DNA from: Amphimedon queenslandica | Taxonomy: Eukaryota > Porifera > Demospongiae > Haplosclerida > Niphatidae | Assembly (NCBI RefSeq): GCF_000090795.2 | Contig: NW_003546670.1 | Location: 32,086 to 76,096 of the forward strand | Direction of reading: 5' to 3' | Length of the DNA: 44,011 bases | Shown here: positions 30,741 through 41,299 of the stretch, in pieces | Layout: the number at the start of each line of letters is the position of its first letter | Numbering within the stretch: position 1 is the stretch's first letter | Notes under the pieces: model-generated | Database searches by the model: none | Told to the model about the DNA's origin: nothing | Seen by the model: the letters and a program-made list of their open reading frames with translations, nothing else | Translations under genes and position numbers: made by a program

Positions 30741-32606
30741 CTGCATTTTAGTGCTTGTCAGCTCTGTTCAGTGCACTTAGCATACTTTGTGTGCCTGTGA
30801 CAATTACCACTATGACCACCCAGTAATCCAACTCAAATGCATGTACATGTACATTACATATCTACCACATACCATTATCATTGCTTGAGCCAATGCAACA
30901 CAGCAATCTAACTTACTTTATGGTGTGCATCATTGAGATTTCTTAATATTCAAAAAGATAGTATAGTACAAAAGAAGAGAAGTAATGACAATTAACTTAA
31001 TTTTATAAATGCTGAATCTAACAGACGTGTAGATGAGGGATTGGATGTAAATTATAACGGAGGTGGTATATAGTAGCGTGTCAAAATTGGTGAGAAATTC
31101 ATCCCAAAATTAAGTAGGACTTAATACAAGATAATGCTGAACATACAGATAAAATGAGATCCATTGGAAGGAGAGAGTTTCAAAGCCTCCCCGATCCTTC
31201 TAAGATGGGGAGTGTCCAATTGTAGTCGTAGAAGAGGAATTAGAGAAGGCTCTGGTCAAATAATGAGAGAATGACAAAATCCAGGTTATCAGAGGATGAT
31301 GGGTTTTTCACATGCACTTTTAACTAAAAAGTATATCTCACCGAAGGCATAACTGTGTCCTATAAACTCATTCAGTATGAACTTGTAGCATTCAGTACGT
31401 ACTTAGTAGCTTTCTGCTAAAATAGTTACAATAATATTTTTAAACACTGTATAATGATTTATTTGCGCACAATTAATGCATCTTCAACAAGTTAAGTTCA
31501 ATTTATTACAAAGTTAACTGCCTTCAGGTAAAAATTTGTACAAAAGCTGTCACTTTCACCATGTGGAGTGATAGTTTGCACAAGCTCTTGATACTCATCT
31601 TGAGACAAAGGGCACCTGTCCAAAAGATAGATACAAGAGTGTTACCTTGAGAAAAAGCAGATAAACATGCACAACGACATTTGCAAAATAAAGTAATCGA
31701 GCACAACAGCCCAGCTGCAACTGCATAAATACATAATATATGCACAGATGATAAATTCTTAAAAACATATTTAAGTTGTCTGACCTAATGTTTAGAACAA
31801 CCACATTCACTAGTTTATCCTCCACAGTGATGGGGCCATTCCAGTCAATTCAATAAAATCGCTGATCACTCTATAAAAACATAAAAGCACATGATCAGTA
31901 TTCAGTAGTGTTTAATTCATACCTCACTTACATACTTTGATTATAATTTTCACTCAAACCTTGAATCCATAGTTGCATTTGTGATGTATTGTGACAAGTG
32001 GACGAAGGGTAGTTGTTCCATGCCTCCATAAATTGACTTAAGTGCTGTGTCTGTTCTACTTTGGTAAATAAAGTGCAAGGAAAAAGGTGCAGGTCATTAT
32101 CAATATCCAGTATACGCTGCTCTTCCATTTCATAAAAGATGAAATAGAGACTAGTCAGACAGCCTTGAATGACATCCGTCCAGAGCCTTTCAATTCACTG
32201 ATTGTGCACAGACATACCAAATATAAAGCTTCCCCTTCCCATTCCTTTCTGCTGAGCCATAAAGTCCGCCACTTGCAAATTTTCTCCACCACCATTGCCT
32301 CTTACATGACTCGGTAGGCCTAGCCTGATGACAGCATCTCTAAATTGTTCCAAACCAATTCAGCACTATTGTTGTCAGAAACGCAAAGATATATAATCTG
32401 TTTGCTAAGGCCATCAATACAGTAATGGATGACTAGTTTCTACCCAAATTAAAAAATCATACTAATCACAAACACAATCTAAACACTTATATAAACATGT
32501 AAAATGTTTCAACTAAATCTTGAAAAAGTTTATCACCATAATGTTGGTAAAGTTTAATTTTTAATTTTGAATACTTACATGCAGGCCAGATAAACTAGGT
32601 CAGATC

Positions 32607-33478
32607 ATAGATACTATATACCCCTGGATATGAAACACGGCCCGACCGGATGTTCTGAGGCTTGTTTCACCGGAAATACGTCATATTACGTTTCATTCAG
32701 AATAAAAATAAAACAATGATAAAAAGTATTATTATTGCTAATGAAAGTGTGATTTTATGTACAATAATACAATAAAACTTGACATTTATCATGCATTATA
32801 ATTGCTGAAACTTTCCTTTTCTTTTAGTATATGCAGTCTACCAATGCATGACTGACCCATCTCTTGTCACCTAAAAATGATGATTTTGACAACACAATTG
32901 CACCAAAACTAAAAATACACTCCTTTTGAGAATAGGCCCACTACAACTACCTATTCTCAAGCTACAAAACCATATAGAAAAAGTTCCAATTAAGTCAAGT
33001 ATTACAAAGAAAAATTGGCTAGAAAGGTGGGGCTTGAAAAACCAAGATTTAGAAAATAACAGCTCTTTTACTTAACACAAACTCTAAATAATAACCCCAC
33101 TACAACTAGTAAACAATAACCTATCAGTGCAATAAAAAATGTTGGCCTAATTCAACAGAGTTAAGCTAAAAAAGTGGCTTCAGTGAAATGTACACAACAA
33201 GTAGGCTATGACATCCATTGTAGAACTAAATTATGCACTCAAACTATTGTTTATTAGCATTATTTCAATATATAAAGGCTTTGCAAAGTCCTCTGAGTGA
33301 TCATTCAGCTACTTTAACAAACGAATAGGCTACTGTGATTGTTTTACTTACCCTGGCAGCCATGAATGCAGCGAAACAAGGGTGAGGACAGCTGGATGTG
33401 ACGTTTATGACGTTTCCTTACGGGATTTTATATGTGTGCATAGAGGAGTTTCGTATCCAGGGGTATATAGTATCTATG
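32607..33478 (-). mobile_element. hAT-like non-autonomous element (872 bp) in copy B
   Basis: Inverted ends ATAGATACTATATACCCCTG then GATA, against the reverse complement of GTATCCAGGGGTATATAGTA then TCTAT. Flanked by the 8-bp duplication GTCAGATC (32599-32606 and 33479-33486). The matching site in copy A (near 10036-10043, minus sense) holds a single GTCAGATC, so the empty site is observed directly. An 8-bp duplication fits hAT. A scrap of hAT transposase C-terminus is present inside (32829-32932, minus strand). Confidence 0.9.
32829..32932 (-). pseudogene. hAT transposase C-terminal scrap
   Basis: The minus-strand reading gives KECIFSFGAIVLSKSSFLGD then KRWVSHALV. It resembles the end of the hAT dimerisation domain, where a (V/I)ERxFSxxGxxxxxxRxxL series is usual. 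An in-frame stop lies a few codons upstream, and the rest of the transposase is absent. It supports the hAT assignment made from the 8-bp duplication. Confidence 0.55.
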
Positions 33479-34359
33479 GTCAGATCGATTAATATAGCAA
33501 TATTATAACAGCTTACCGAATCAGCTTATGGTTGCCATCAATATGATACAGAGATAACAGACTACGGACAGAATAATTACGCCTGTTTGGAGCTGTCAGT
33601 CTTCGCATTGCAGTACCAGCAATGTTGACCCTTTTTAAAGACTCTTATTCTAAATTGCTGCACTCTGTATCCTCTACTCAGGAGAAAGCCACTCATTCCA
33701 TCATTACCACATGTAGCTTAGTTTTGAAGATTGCTCCTGACGATTTCATCCAGCTCTAAATGGGACATACAGAAATAAAATGATCTTACAGATAAACAAG
33801 AATCAGCCATTCTTCTAATGGTGCTCACCGAAATTCCTGGGATTCTAGGTATACAAGGAACACTGAATTTGTGTTCCATCAAGAATTCCAGATTCTCTTG
33901 TGAAACCAGGTATTCGAGCCTACCAGGAATTCCTGTTTCAGTAGTAAGTGGAATCTCCTTATCTCTCCTTGCCAACAATGATTCACTAATCCTTTGCATG
34001 TAATGAAGTTATATCTGGTACATGTCTTAGTTGATCTGACAAATTGTATGACAATTCCACAACGATCAGTTCCCTGTAGGCAATTTCTAAAGATAATGTA
34101 ATAGATTTTAATATATCCCAAGACAGAATTTTACCATCTAGAAAAGGTGCCAAGTCGTTCATTATTTGTATTAGGATGTTGACACAAACGTGTGCCATTA
34201 ATGTGGTGGGCGTAACTGGGTATGGTACTATCACTAGTCATGGACTCCATGCATCCCAGACGACACTTCAATTGATGAATCAGTACACTACATGTGGTGT
34301 CCTGGACACTCCTGTCTTTTACCATAATTACTATATTTGACAAGAATCATCTCCCATAA

Positions 34360-34972
34360 TCTCTTAATATGCCACAAGTCAGCAAATATTGCAGAGAACA
34401 GAAACAGCTCGTTTGGACTGAGCAGAAAAAGTAAGCTGTTGTAGAGGCTCCACAGCTACAGCAAACGAAACTATGACTAAATTGGAAGTGTGGCGCTCAC
34501 TTAAGCTTTTCAGTAGCAAAACAACACGACTGAAGTGCTAAAGTGGATGGTGGCAACTCCTGGAACAGAGAAAATTCATCAACGCAGAGTGATCGCAGAG
34601 CCCTACAGCAAATATATTTAATGCAAAACATAAAGGAATGCAGCAGCAACATTTGCTGTTTCATTAAAAACTTGTATTCCTAATCATGCTGTAAAACTTT
34701 CACATTAAGACACCTAAATTGACTCCTTGTTACAGTAAAATAGGAGGAGCTTACAACAAACGAAATAAGACCGATGGCCATCTTTATGTATGGTAAAATG
34801 CCACATCTACCTTTTTGCCACCAAAAGTCATGAATATAGTCAATGAAGTCATGTGACTTCCTGTTTCTCACTTGCAATCACTTGAGATCATTATTATTCA
34901 TTGGCAAGATTAACTATATTCATAGCATGGTTAATGATGATACTCATGGACACTGTAATTATATTCATTTTG
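34360..34972. other. no gene seen
   Basis: AT-rich spacer between copy B and the Ngaro-like element. A 65-codon minus-strand frame (34680-34877) has no recognisable motif. Confidence 0.5.
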
Positions 34973-35096
34973 ATGATGATTAAATTATTATGGTTAATCA
35001 AGGTTAACTCAGTCAGCGAGTATATATATGTCAGTTGTAACCACAAGACAAGATAATTGAGAATTCCAGAGTGGAGTATCCTTTGCTGCAGGATTT
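34973..35096 (+). repeat. split direct repeat A1
   Basis: Begins ATGATGATTAAATTATTATG and ends TTTGCTGCAGGATTTT. Matches A2 (40022-40144) with scattered substitutions, sharing CAAGGTTAACTCAGTCAG and GTTGTAACCACAAGACAA. Confidence 0.9.
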
Positions 35097-35667
35097 TGTT
35101 GTTTCTCGAATGTGTTGTGTTCTATCTATGATGGCGTCTTCCTCAAACCCGAGGACTAACCCCAGCACCTCTATGGCAGTGACAGGGGTGGCGGGGAATC
35201 CTATTCCGGTCCCAACAGCAATGGTCGGGTCCGAATCTAGTCCTGGTTTCGGAGCCGGTGTGTTTGGATCTGTAAGTAGCTCCAGAGCTGGCAGTTCCTG
35301 TCCATGTGGCCCCAGTCTAGGCTGCATCTTGGGAGCTTTGCCGCGCTCACCAGACTCGTCTATGGGAGCTTTAGCTACCCTCACATCGAGGGCTGTGGCT
35401 GAGAGAATGGTTGCTGTTGGGGTGGTAGGTTGCCATCCAATGGTCCCGGTGGTCAGTCCAGGTGGCAGAGTCAGTGCTAGTGGTATAGGCAGTGCAAACG
35501 GCGTAGCTCCTGCCTCAAGCTCGACTGTCCCCATTTCTCCATCTCCAATTCTCCCACCAGCTAGGGGTGAGTTCGTTATTAGTAACCGTAGCCTTAATGG
35601 GGTGGGGTGTCGTTGTGGCAGAGGGCCAATGCAGCCCTTCCGGAATGGGGCTTGCCCACACGAGTGA
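35071..35667 (+). pseudogene. Ngaro-like element, N-terminal low-complexity ORF
   Basis: 198 open codons rich in Gly, Ser, Pro, Ala and Val, with no domain. They start in the A1 repeat (MEYPLLQDFVV) and end at CPHE. It probably forms the disordered N-terminal part of the gag-like protein. A partially antisense frame (35031-35678) is equally open, so codon evidence alone does not settle the strand. Position upstream of the recognisable gag segment favours plus. Sequence between 35668 and 36230 continues Pro/Gly-rich in several frames with stops. Confidence 0.5.
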
Positions 35668-36234
35668 GGGCAGGGCAAGGAGGTGGGGGTGAGTGGCGAG
35701 TTTGAGAGGGGGAGTGGTGGGCAAAGCGAACGTGAAGTGGTGACAGGTAGCCATTCATCAGCTGCTCTTACTCTCCTCGTTTGTCTTTCCTGTGTTGACG
35801 TATCTGCTGCATACAGAATTCTCCTATTGCCTTTTCAGACCTTGGTCCCCTGCTGGGGTGTGGTGGGGCTGAGGGTGGAGGTGGATAGGTGTCATATGTA
35901 GTTAAATTAAAATTGTTTTTGGGATGGCAGCCTTGCCCTCTAATCCTGCTTCATTGCTATGGTGAATACTTGACCTCTTGTCCCTCCGTGGGCCTGGCAC
36001 CAGACTGGGGATATGGTGGGGGCTCTTAACCCCTTCCCTCTCCTCGGGCCCAACAGGCCTCATACACTCCGGGGCTACCTTCTCTCTCCGGGGTCAGGGT
36101 AGGAATCCAGGCTGTGATCCGAGGCCAAAGGACAGTGCCCCGCCCGCCAGGGGCCGAGGCATAGGGCTTCCTTTCTAGAGCCAGGGCACCGCTGGTGCTA
36201 CACGGTTCAGGGCCATGGTTTTAATACTCTCTTT

Positions 36235-37114
36235 TTGGTAGGTGGTGTTACAGTCCCTGGGAGGCCCTCGGGCCCTATAGATCTGGCTGTTCCACTTCCC
36301 AGCATCCCTCCCCCACCAACTGGCAGTTGGGGGTTCATGCCTCCTTCAGACGGAGGGACGAGAGCTCCCAGTGGAGCAGGACTGATAGCTGCTCCTCTGA
36401 CTGAGCCCTCGCCAGACTGGTTGGCCAATATGTTGGGTGTGGCCTCTCCACCTACCACACCCCATTGGTACTGGCTACAGCCCTGCCTCTATCCCTGGCA
36501 GGGCAGTGGAGAAGATCACGAGAGGCCACATTATTGATTTTAAGGAGCTGCTCTCAGACATTGTGGCCCTATTTGCTCAGCTGAAGGAACTAGGAGCATT
36601 GGGATCCCCAGCCAGCACCCGGTCCCGGATGCGTGATGTGTCTGACCCACTGACGTGGGTTTACTGTTATCTTTCCTTTTTTGCTATGCTGTGCCCTGAG
36701 AGTTGTGTTCGACAGCTACTTGCTTATGGCCAAATAATTATGCAGCTGACCCTGTCTTATGGGGGGTCGGGTTGGCTAGCCTATGATCATAGGAGCCTGC
36801 GGGGACTCCGATCGGCTGGTTAGACATCAACCCTTCCCTACTTTCTGCTACTGTTCTAGGGTAGGCATATGTCCAAGGCAGTTACAACTGCCCCCTATGC
36901 CTCTCAAGGGACCGTGGGAGGGCTAATTGTGCTCTGGAGAGCCTTGCCTCAAGTGCAAGCGAGGGGTGGAAGGCAGTATCTAGGCAGAAACCGTACTCAG
37001 TGTCAGGGGAGTTTTGTCGACGCTATAAGCGGGCTCCTGCCCAAACTCAGAAGAGAGCTACCGCTTCCTCCACTCTTACAGTTTGTGCAAAAAACCAGGC
37101 CACCCAGCCTCTGA
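36235..37114 (+). pseudogene. gag-like protein of the Ngaro-like element, frameshifted
   Basis: A Pro/Gly/Ser-rich stretch (36235-36437) leads to a frameshift, then the 36437-36823 frame carries the DIRS-type gag segment. It reads AVEKITRGHIIDFKELLSDI (about 36503-36562), RMRDVSDPLTWVYCYLSFF, LLAYGQIIMQLTLSYGGSGW and LAYDHRSLRGLRSAG. This order is characteristic of gag-like ORFs of DIRS/Ngaro elements, which package element RNA. A downstream Cys/His-rich piece is readable across frames (36869-37114; CPLC near 36890) and may be the zinc-knuckle part. At least two frame breaks. Confidence 0.75.
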
Positions 37115-37740
37115 TTGCAAGGAAAAGATAAGCCCCCAGCCAAAAGCGGCCAACTTGGACAGTACTGCTTTATTGTTGACTTGTCGTCTCCTCCAGGAGC
37201 CAGCATTAATGATGGTATTGATCTGGAACTGTGCTTGCTCTCCTACTCCTCAGTAGATGAGGCCATTTGCCGTGTCTGGGCTTGTGGGCCCAGTGCATGG
37301 ATGGTGAAACTTGTCCTCAAGTCTGCCTACCGGAGGGTCCCAGTGCATCCAGATGACCAGCAATTGTTCGACATGTCTTGGGAGGGTATTACCTTCTATA
37401 ACAGAGCACTTCCGTTTGGGCTACAATCTGCTCCAAAGCTTTTTAAGGCTGCAGCCGATGGCCATTAATGGGCCTTGGAGTGTGAGGGGGTAAAAAACTT
37501 GCTCCATTATTTTGACTACTTCCTTTTCTGGTCCGAGGCTGCGGGGCTGCCCTGGCTATGGCTATCCCACTGTGTCACAGGTTCAGGCTCCCTATTACCA
37601 CACAGAAGGTAGTGGGCCCCTCTACCAAGATTGCTTTCCTCGGCATTTTGATAGACACGGTCCGCCAAAAGGTCAGGCTACCCGACGACCAATGGACCTG
37701 CCTCGTCCAGGAGTTGAGGTCTTTGGGCGATAGGCGGTCT
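37115..37740 (+). pseudogene. reverse transcriptase of the Ngaro-like element, decayed
   Basis: The open frame 37115-37468 reads QYCFIVDLSSPPGASINDGI, then MVKLVLKSAYRRVPVHPDDQ and LPFGLQSAPKLFKAAADGH, matching DIRS/Ngaro reverse transcriptases. The first catalytic Asp, expected between VK and KSAYR, is Val. After a stop the frame continues with a HYFDYFLFW segment (37501-37527) in place of the H-Y-x-D-D motif, so the second Asp of the catalytic pair is Tyr. Either change should abolish polymerisation. Stops at about 37466 and beyond also break it. Expected role: copying element RNA into DNA. Confidence 0.85.
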
Positions 37741-37839
37741 GCTACTTAGAGACAGCTTCAGTCTCTCATAGGCACCCTAAACCACGGAGCCAAGGTCATA
37801 CGGCCTGGCCGCCCCTTCCTAAGATGTCTGCTTGATACC

Positions 37840-38400
37840 ATGAAGATTCCCAAGAAGCAAAATCAGAAGGTCCGCCTCAATGTTCTGTGTGACGGAGATG
37901 TACTTTGGTGGCAGGAGTTCCTGCTAGCCTGGAACGGAATTAGCTTCTTCCCCCGGGGTCCCTTGCGGCCTATGATATACTCAGACTCCTCGGGCTGCTG
38001 GGAATGTGAAGCTTTTGTGTCGCGTTTTGCAGAATGGCTCCAGGTCCAGTGGTCCGCCTCTTCGATGGATGTCCCGATAGCAGGAAAAAAGCTGGTCCCC
38101 ATTGTAGCCGGCTTCGCTGTACAATGCAGCATTTGGTCAGGAGGCTCCGTTCAGATCTACTGCGATAATATGGCTGTAATGCAGCGTTTGAATGCTGGCT
38201 CGGCCAGGGAACCCCTCTTTAATCATCTCAGAGTTTTCGTTATGCTTTTGGCACACCTGGAGGTGTCCCTTCTAGCAGATCATATTGCGGGGGTTCAAAA
38301 TAGCGAGGCGGATGCCTTGTCCAGAAACAATGCTCCTTTATTCTTTTCTATCTGTCCACAGGCTCTGAGGTCCCCCACAGTAGTACCGGAACTCATCAAG
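37840..38400 (+). pseudogene. RNase H domain of the Ngaro-like element
   Basis: The open frame 37840-38553 carries the DIRS-type RNase H: DVLWWQEFLLAWNGISFFP, MIYSDSSGCWECEAF (catalytic Asp, about 37975-38015), VPIAGKKLVPIVAGFA, QIYCDNMAVMQRLNAGS (Asp, about 38155-38205) and HIAGVQNSEADALSRNN (Asp, about 38284-38335). The catalytic Glu expected in the AxKELxPI motif is Lys. The domain removes the RNA strand during reverse transcription. It is the longest clean frame of the element. Confidence 0.83.
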
Positions 38401-38426
38401 ATTGTTTTTCTCGGCCGGGAGGGCTT

Positions 38427-39380
38427 TTGGGCATTGAAAGCTTGGATGACGAGGCAAGGTCACTGTTTACCCAGGGCTTGTCTGTCAGCTCACGGAGCAC
38501 GTACGCTGTCAGGAAAACGTGGTACTTGTCCTTCTGTGCCCGATCAAACCTGAACCCTTTGCCTCCCTTGGAATGGACTCTGCTTCTTCGTGGCTCATCT
38601 TGCCAGGGAGGGGCTGAGAGCCCAGTCAATTTCTGGCTACCTTGCAGCAGTCTGTCACTTGTCAATAGAGGCTGGATACGCTCCCATGCCGAGAGGAGAG
38701 TGGCCACGTCTTGACTACATGCTTAAGGGGTTCAGTAAGACTCGGGCAGCTGTGGCAAAGTCTAAGAGACTTCCTAGCACTCCACAGCTGCTGTTGTCTT
38801 TGAAAGGAGCTTGGGAATGTGGGACAGTTGATGTCTACTCTGCTAGGCTATTCTGGGCAATCGCTTTGACAGCATTCTTTGGGTGCTTTAGGATCAGGGA
38901 ATTGACCCAGACAGATAAATCCTCTCCCCTGCGACAGAAGTCTGGGACGTCTCGTTTAAGGGCATTCCGCTCAGAGCCCGAATTCACCTTCAGTTTTCCA
39001 AGACTAATGCAAGATGGGCAGGGGCTGATATAATTGTAGGCCACACCGGGGGTCATCTTTGTCCCGTCACAGCTCTCTAGATCTACCTCCTAAGCCGGCC
39101 GCTAGGTCCGGGCCCCTTGTTTGTGTCGGCGATAGGGTTGCCAATAACCTGGGCCTCGGTGCCATCCACGCAGCCTTTTGGTGAGCAGGGGTAGGCTCTG
39201 ATGGGTATACAGGCCATAGCTTTTGGATAGGAGCTGCGACTTCCGTGGCCCAGGTGGCCCTCCCGACGCATCTGATCAAAGCCATGGAGAGATGGAACTT
39301 TGACACCTTCATGGTGTACCTCTGCTTACCTCCAAAGACACTGGCTGGATTTGCCCCTCGTATCGCTAACCCTCCCTCCT
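38427..39380 (+). pseudogene. tyrosine recombinase of the Ngaro-like element, frameshifted
   Basis: The N-terminal part (38427-38590; SSRSTYAVRKTWYLSFC) shifts frame into 38590-39033, with ISGYLAAVCHLSIEAGY, then FWAIALTAFFGCFRIRELTQ. The latter carries the first catalytic Arg in a CFRxxEL context. Downstream frames give GHTGGHLCPVTAL (about 39038-39076), GYTGHSFWIGAATSVAQVAL (39203-39262) and MERWNFDTFMVYLCLPP. The catalytic Tyr (codon 39317-39319) is kept, but the H-x-x-R motif reads HSFW: the Arg codon is TGG, a likely CpG transition. In life the enzyme would integrate circular element DNA. At least two frameshifts and internal stops. Confidence 0.84.
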
Positions 39381-39607
39381 AGTATTGCTGGGGGGTGGTA
39401 ATAGAGGAAGCATCATACTAATTTAGTTGGGGGATAGTCTTGATTACTCTTGAAGTTTTTTTGTTTTTTTGTTGTTGTTTTTGTTTGATTTGCTTTGTTA
39501 TAATGGTCATTGGCATAACTTTCCATTATCCATACAGCTAATTAGTTTTTTCATAAGTTATGCATCGCCAAATTGCAGTCTGAACGTCTCCCCCGTTTTG
39601 GGCTTTA

Positions 39608-40017
39608 GGGCTTAAATCCCTTCCTGACAATCGGGCCTAATTTTTAAACCCTGAATACAATAATTCGCCTTCTCAAAAACTTGGCCAAAACCCTTGTAGG
39701 TCCTAAGCTTGGCTGTTGCCACTTCGGCCGCCCTAAGGCTTTGCGGCCTCCAGCCAATCGAAGTCAAGTCTGGTCGGTCAGCCAACACATACAGACCCCC
39801 ATTTATTATGGCCGGGACCTTTTCCAGAGGTGTTGCCCGTGGGTACCTATTCAGGTAATTATGAGGTCAGATCATGAGTTGGGGCGAGAGCCCCTAACAA
39901 GGCAGACTTCTCATTTGAGCAGTTTGTCTGTCGGGCCGCAGTGACAGGTAAGTAAGCATTGGTACGGATGCCTTCAGTCATCAACTGCAGGTGGGAGTCT
40001 CAGGTAGCTGAGAGAGG
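39608..40017 (+). repeat. split direct repeat B1
   Basis: Matches B2 (40229-40648) over about 400 bp. Shared blocks include AATAATTCGCCTT, AAGGCTTTGCGGCCTCC, TTGGGGCGAGAGCCCCTAA and GAGCAGTTTGTC. It directly precedes A2 with only a few bases between. Confidence 0.9.
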
Positions 40018-40021
40018 TTAA

Positions 40022-40144
40022 ATGATGATTAAGTTATTATGGTTCATCAAGGTTAACTCAGTCAGTGAGTATATATACGTTAGTTGTAACCACAAGACAA
40101 AAAATTGAGAATTCCGGAGCGGATTATCCTTTGCTGCAGGATTT
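40022..40144 (+). repeat. split direct repeat A2
   Basis: Direct copy of A1, from ATGATGATTAAGTTATTATG to TTTGCTGCAGGATTT, situated between B1 and B2 as expected for split direct repeats. Confidence 0.9.
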
Positions 40145-40228
40145 CCCAATGTCCCACCATTCACCATTTGTCGAAATTTGGGGGGAGGTAAAGGGGAGTC
40201 TCCATTGGGCTTTCTTCCCAATGTCATT

Positions 40229-40648
40229 GGGGCTCAAGTCCCTTCCCGATGGTCGGGCCTAATCTTTAAACCTGGAATATCACAATAATTCGCCTTTCAT
40301 GAAAACCAGGCCAATACACTGGTAGGTCGTAAGCTCGGCTGTCGCCACTTTGGCCACATTAAGGCTTTGCGGCCTCCGGCCAATCGAGGTCTAGTCTGGC
40401 TGGTCAGTCGACCCATACAGACTCCCATATATCGTGGCCGGGACTTGTCCAGAGGCGTTGCCTGTTGGTACCAATTTAGGGAATTATAAGGTCCGATCGT
40501 GGGTTGGGGCGAGAGCCCCTAATACGGCAGACTTCTCATATGAGCAGTTTGTCCGTTGGGCCGGAGTGACAGGTATTACAGCGGGAGTACAGAGGCCTTC
40601 GGTCATCTACAGTGGGTGGGAGCCTCGGGTAGGTAAGAGAGAGAGTTA
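40229..40648 (+). repeat. split direct repeat B2
   Basis: Direct copy of B1, ending near GAGAGAGTTAAGA at 40641-40651. A ~85-bp segment (40145-40228) lies between A2 and B2. Confidence 0.88.
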
Positions 40649-40954
40649 AGAATAAGTATACTCATAGCAAAACATTAATACTTTGATTTATTTGCAAACA
40701 GTTTTTTAAAAGCTATATCAAATAAATAAGAGTTATTAATGAAAACAATACTGCATCAAGTAATAAAAAATTAGCAGTGCCATTTGAAGACATCTATCGT
40801 GGCAAGTTTCCCGGTTGCTTATTGGTGGAAATCCATGCTTTGCAAATGCTGCCGTCCACTAGACAAATGAGAATGTGTGTGGAATGAGAAAAGGGAGATA
40901 AAGTCATTTAGTTACCAGATTTAAAACTTATGCAGCAATAATTTTAAAAATATA
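40649..40954. other. no gene seen
   Basis: AT-rich spacer after the Ngaro-like element; nothing recognised. Confidence 0.5.
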
Positions 40955-41065
40955 TTACGTTCGATAAACTATATTTAAGAAATGGCTCATCTTAAAAATT
41001 TGAAAAGTGTAAAAGTTGTTTTGCTTCTTATTTCCTTTGAAATAATAATTACTAAAAATGGGGTT

Positions 41066-41296
41066 GGATATTATTACCTCAATTGGACCAACTGGTGTTG
41101 CAGCCTTTAATATTGGTGGATTAACTATTCGCTGGGCTCTCAATCTTCCTGTGGAAACTCCACCACCTATAGAAAGCTTGAAACCTAATGGAGTGACATT
41201 GAGTCCTCCATAAAGGATTGCAGTGTCTTCGGTTCCTTTTGTTTTAGTTAGCCTCTTGTGAATGAAGGACAATGTTAAGTATAAGATTATACTCAT
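41066..41296 (-). CDS. possible exon of an unrecognised gene
   Basis: Open minus-strand frame with even, protein-like composition: ILYGGLNVTPLGFKLSIGGG, then RAQRIVNPPILKAATPVGP. After GGTCCAATTGAG (about 41080) a GTAATA follows that could be a splice donor. No family recognised. It lies downstream on the same strand as the RPA-like pseudogene (41850-42810), so it could be a later exon of the same locus. The frame nominally runs to 40955, but the last part looks intronic. Confidence 0.35.
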
Positions 41297-41299
41297 CTA

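Larger units (their letters stand above)
31520..34234 (-). pseudogene. integrase-core (rve-like) transposase, multi-exon, decayed (copy B)
   Basis: Better preserved than copy A. N-terminal frames 34234-33986 and 33999-33718 lead to LLSLYHIDGNHKLIR (about 33570-33525) with the first catalytic Asp. After an intron that contains the hAT-like insertion, the core block near 32420-32260 reads GLPSHVRGNGGGENLQVADF, again with Asn where the second catalytic Asp is expected. SVHNQ-stop-IERL follows with the same TGA as copy A. Then the 32128-31928 frame gives MEEQRILDIDNDLHLF and FMEAWNNYPSSTCHN. The C-terminal exon near 31615-31520 reads [20 protein letters not shown]. Both copies share two inactivating changes at catalytic motifs. 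Confidence 0.8.
30288..34359 (-). mobile_element. integrase-like DDE transposon, copy B (inverted relative to copy A)
   Basis: Reverse-complement counterpart of 9159-12562, similar over the whole length including the subterminal repeats (30290-30740) and all exon blocks. It is 4.07 kb because of an 872-bp hAT-like insertion at 32607-33478; without that it is about 3.2 kb. Flanks beyond both ends do not match those of copy A. It lacks the 231-bp MITE of copy A. Confidence 0.78.
34973..40648 (+). mobile_element. Ngaro/DIRS-type tyrosine-recombinase retroelement with split direct repeats
   Basis: 5.7-kb element noticeably richer in G+C than its surroundings. Coding order is gag-like, RT, RNase H and tyrosine recombinase, all plus strand. 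Terminal layout: A1 (34973-35096) before the genes; B1 (39608-40017), A2 (40022-40144) and B2 (40229-40648) after them. A1/A2 and B1/B2 are direct repeats. This A1-genes-B1-A2-B2 layout is the split-direct-repeat structure of the Ngaro/PAT branch of DIRS-order elements, which integrate through a recombinase instead of a DDE integrase. No target duplication is expected or seen. RT, RNase H and recombinase each have catalytic losses, so the copy is inactive. Confidence 0.88.

Noticed and set aside
35031..35754. Minus-strand Pro/Leu-rich frames (215 and 79 codons)
   Set aside because: Antisense of the low-complexity N-terminal part of the Ngaro-like element; no domain, and all recognisable genes of the element are on the plus strand.
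34973..40144. A1 and A2 as ordinary LTRs of a Gypsy/Copia element
   Set aside because: The 3' side has the B1-A2-B2 pattern and the enzyme is a tyrosine recombinase, not a DDE integrase with aspartic protease.
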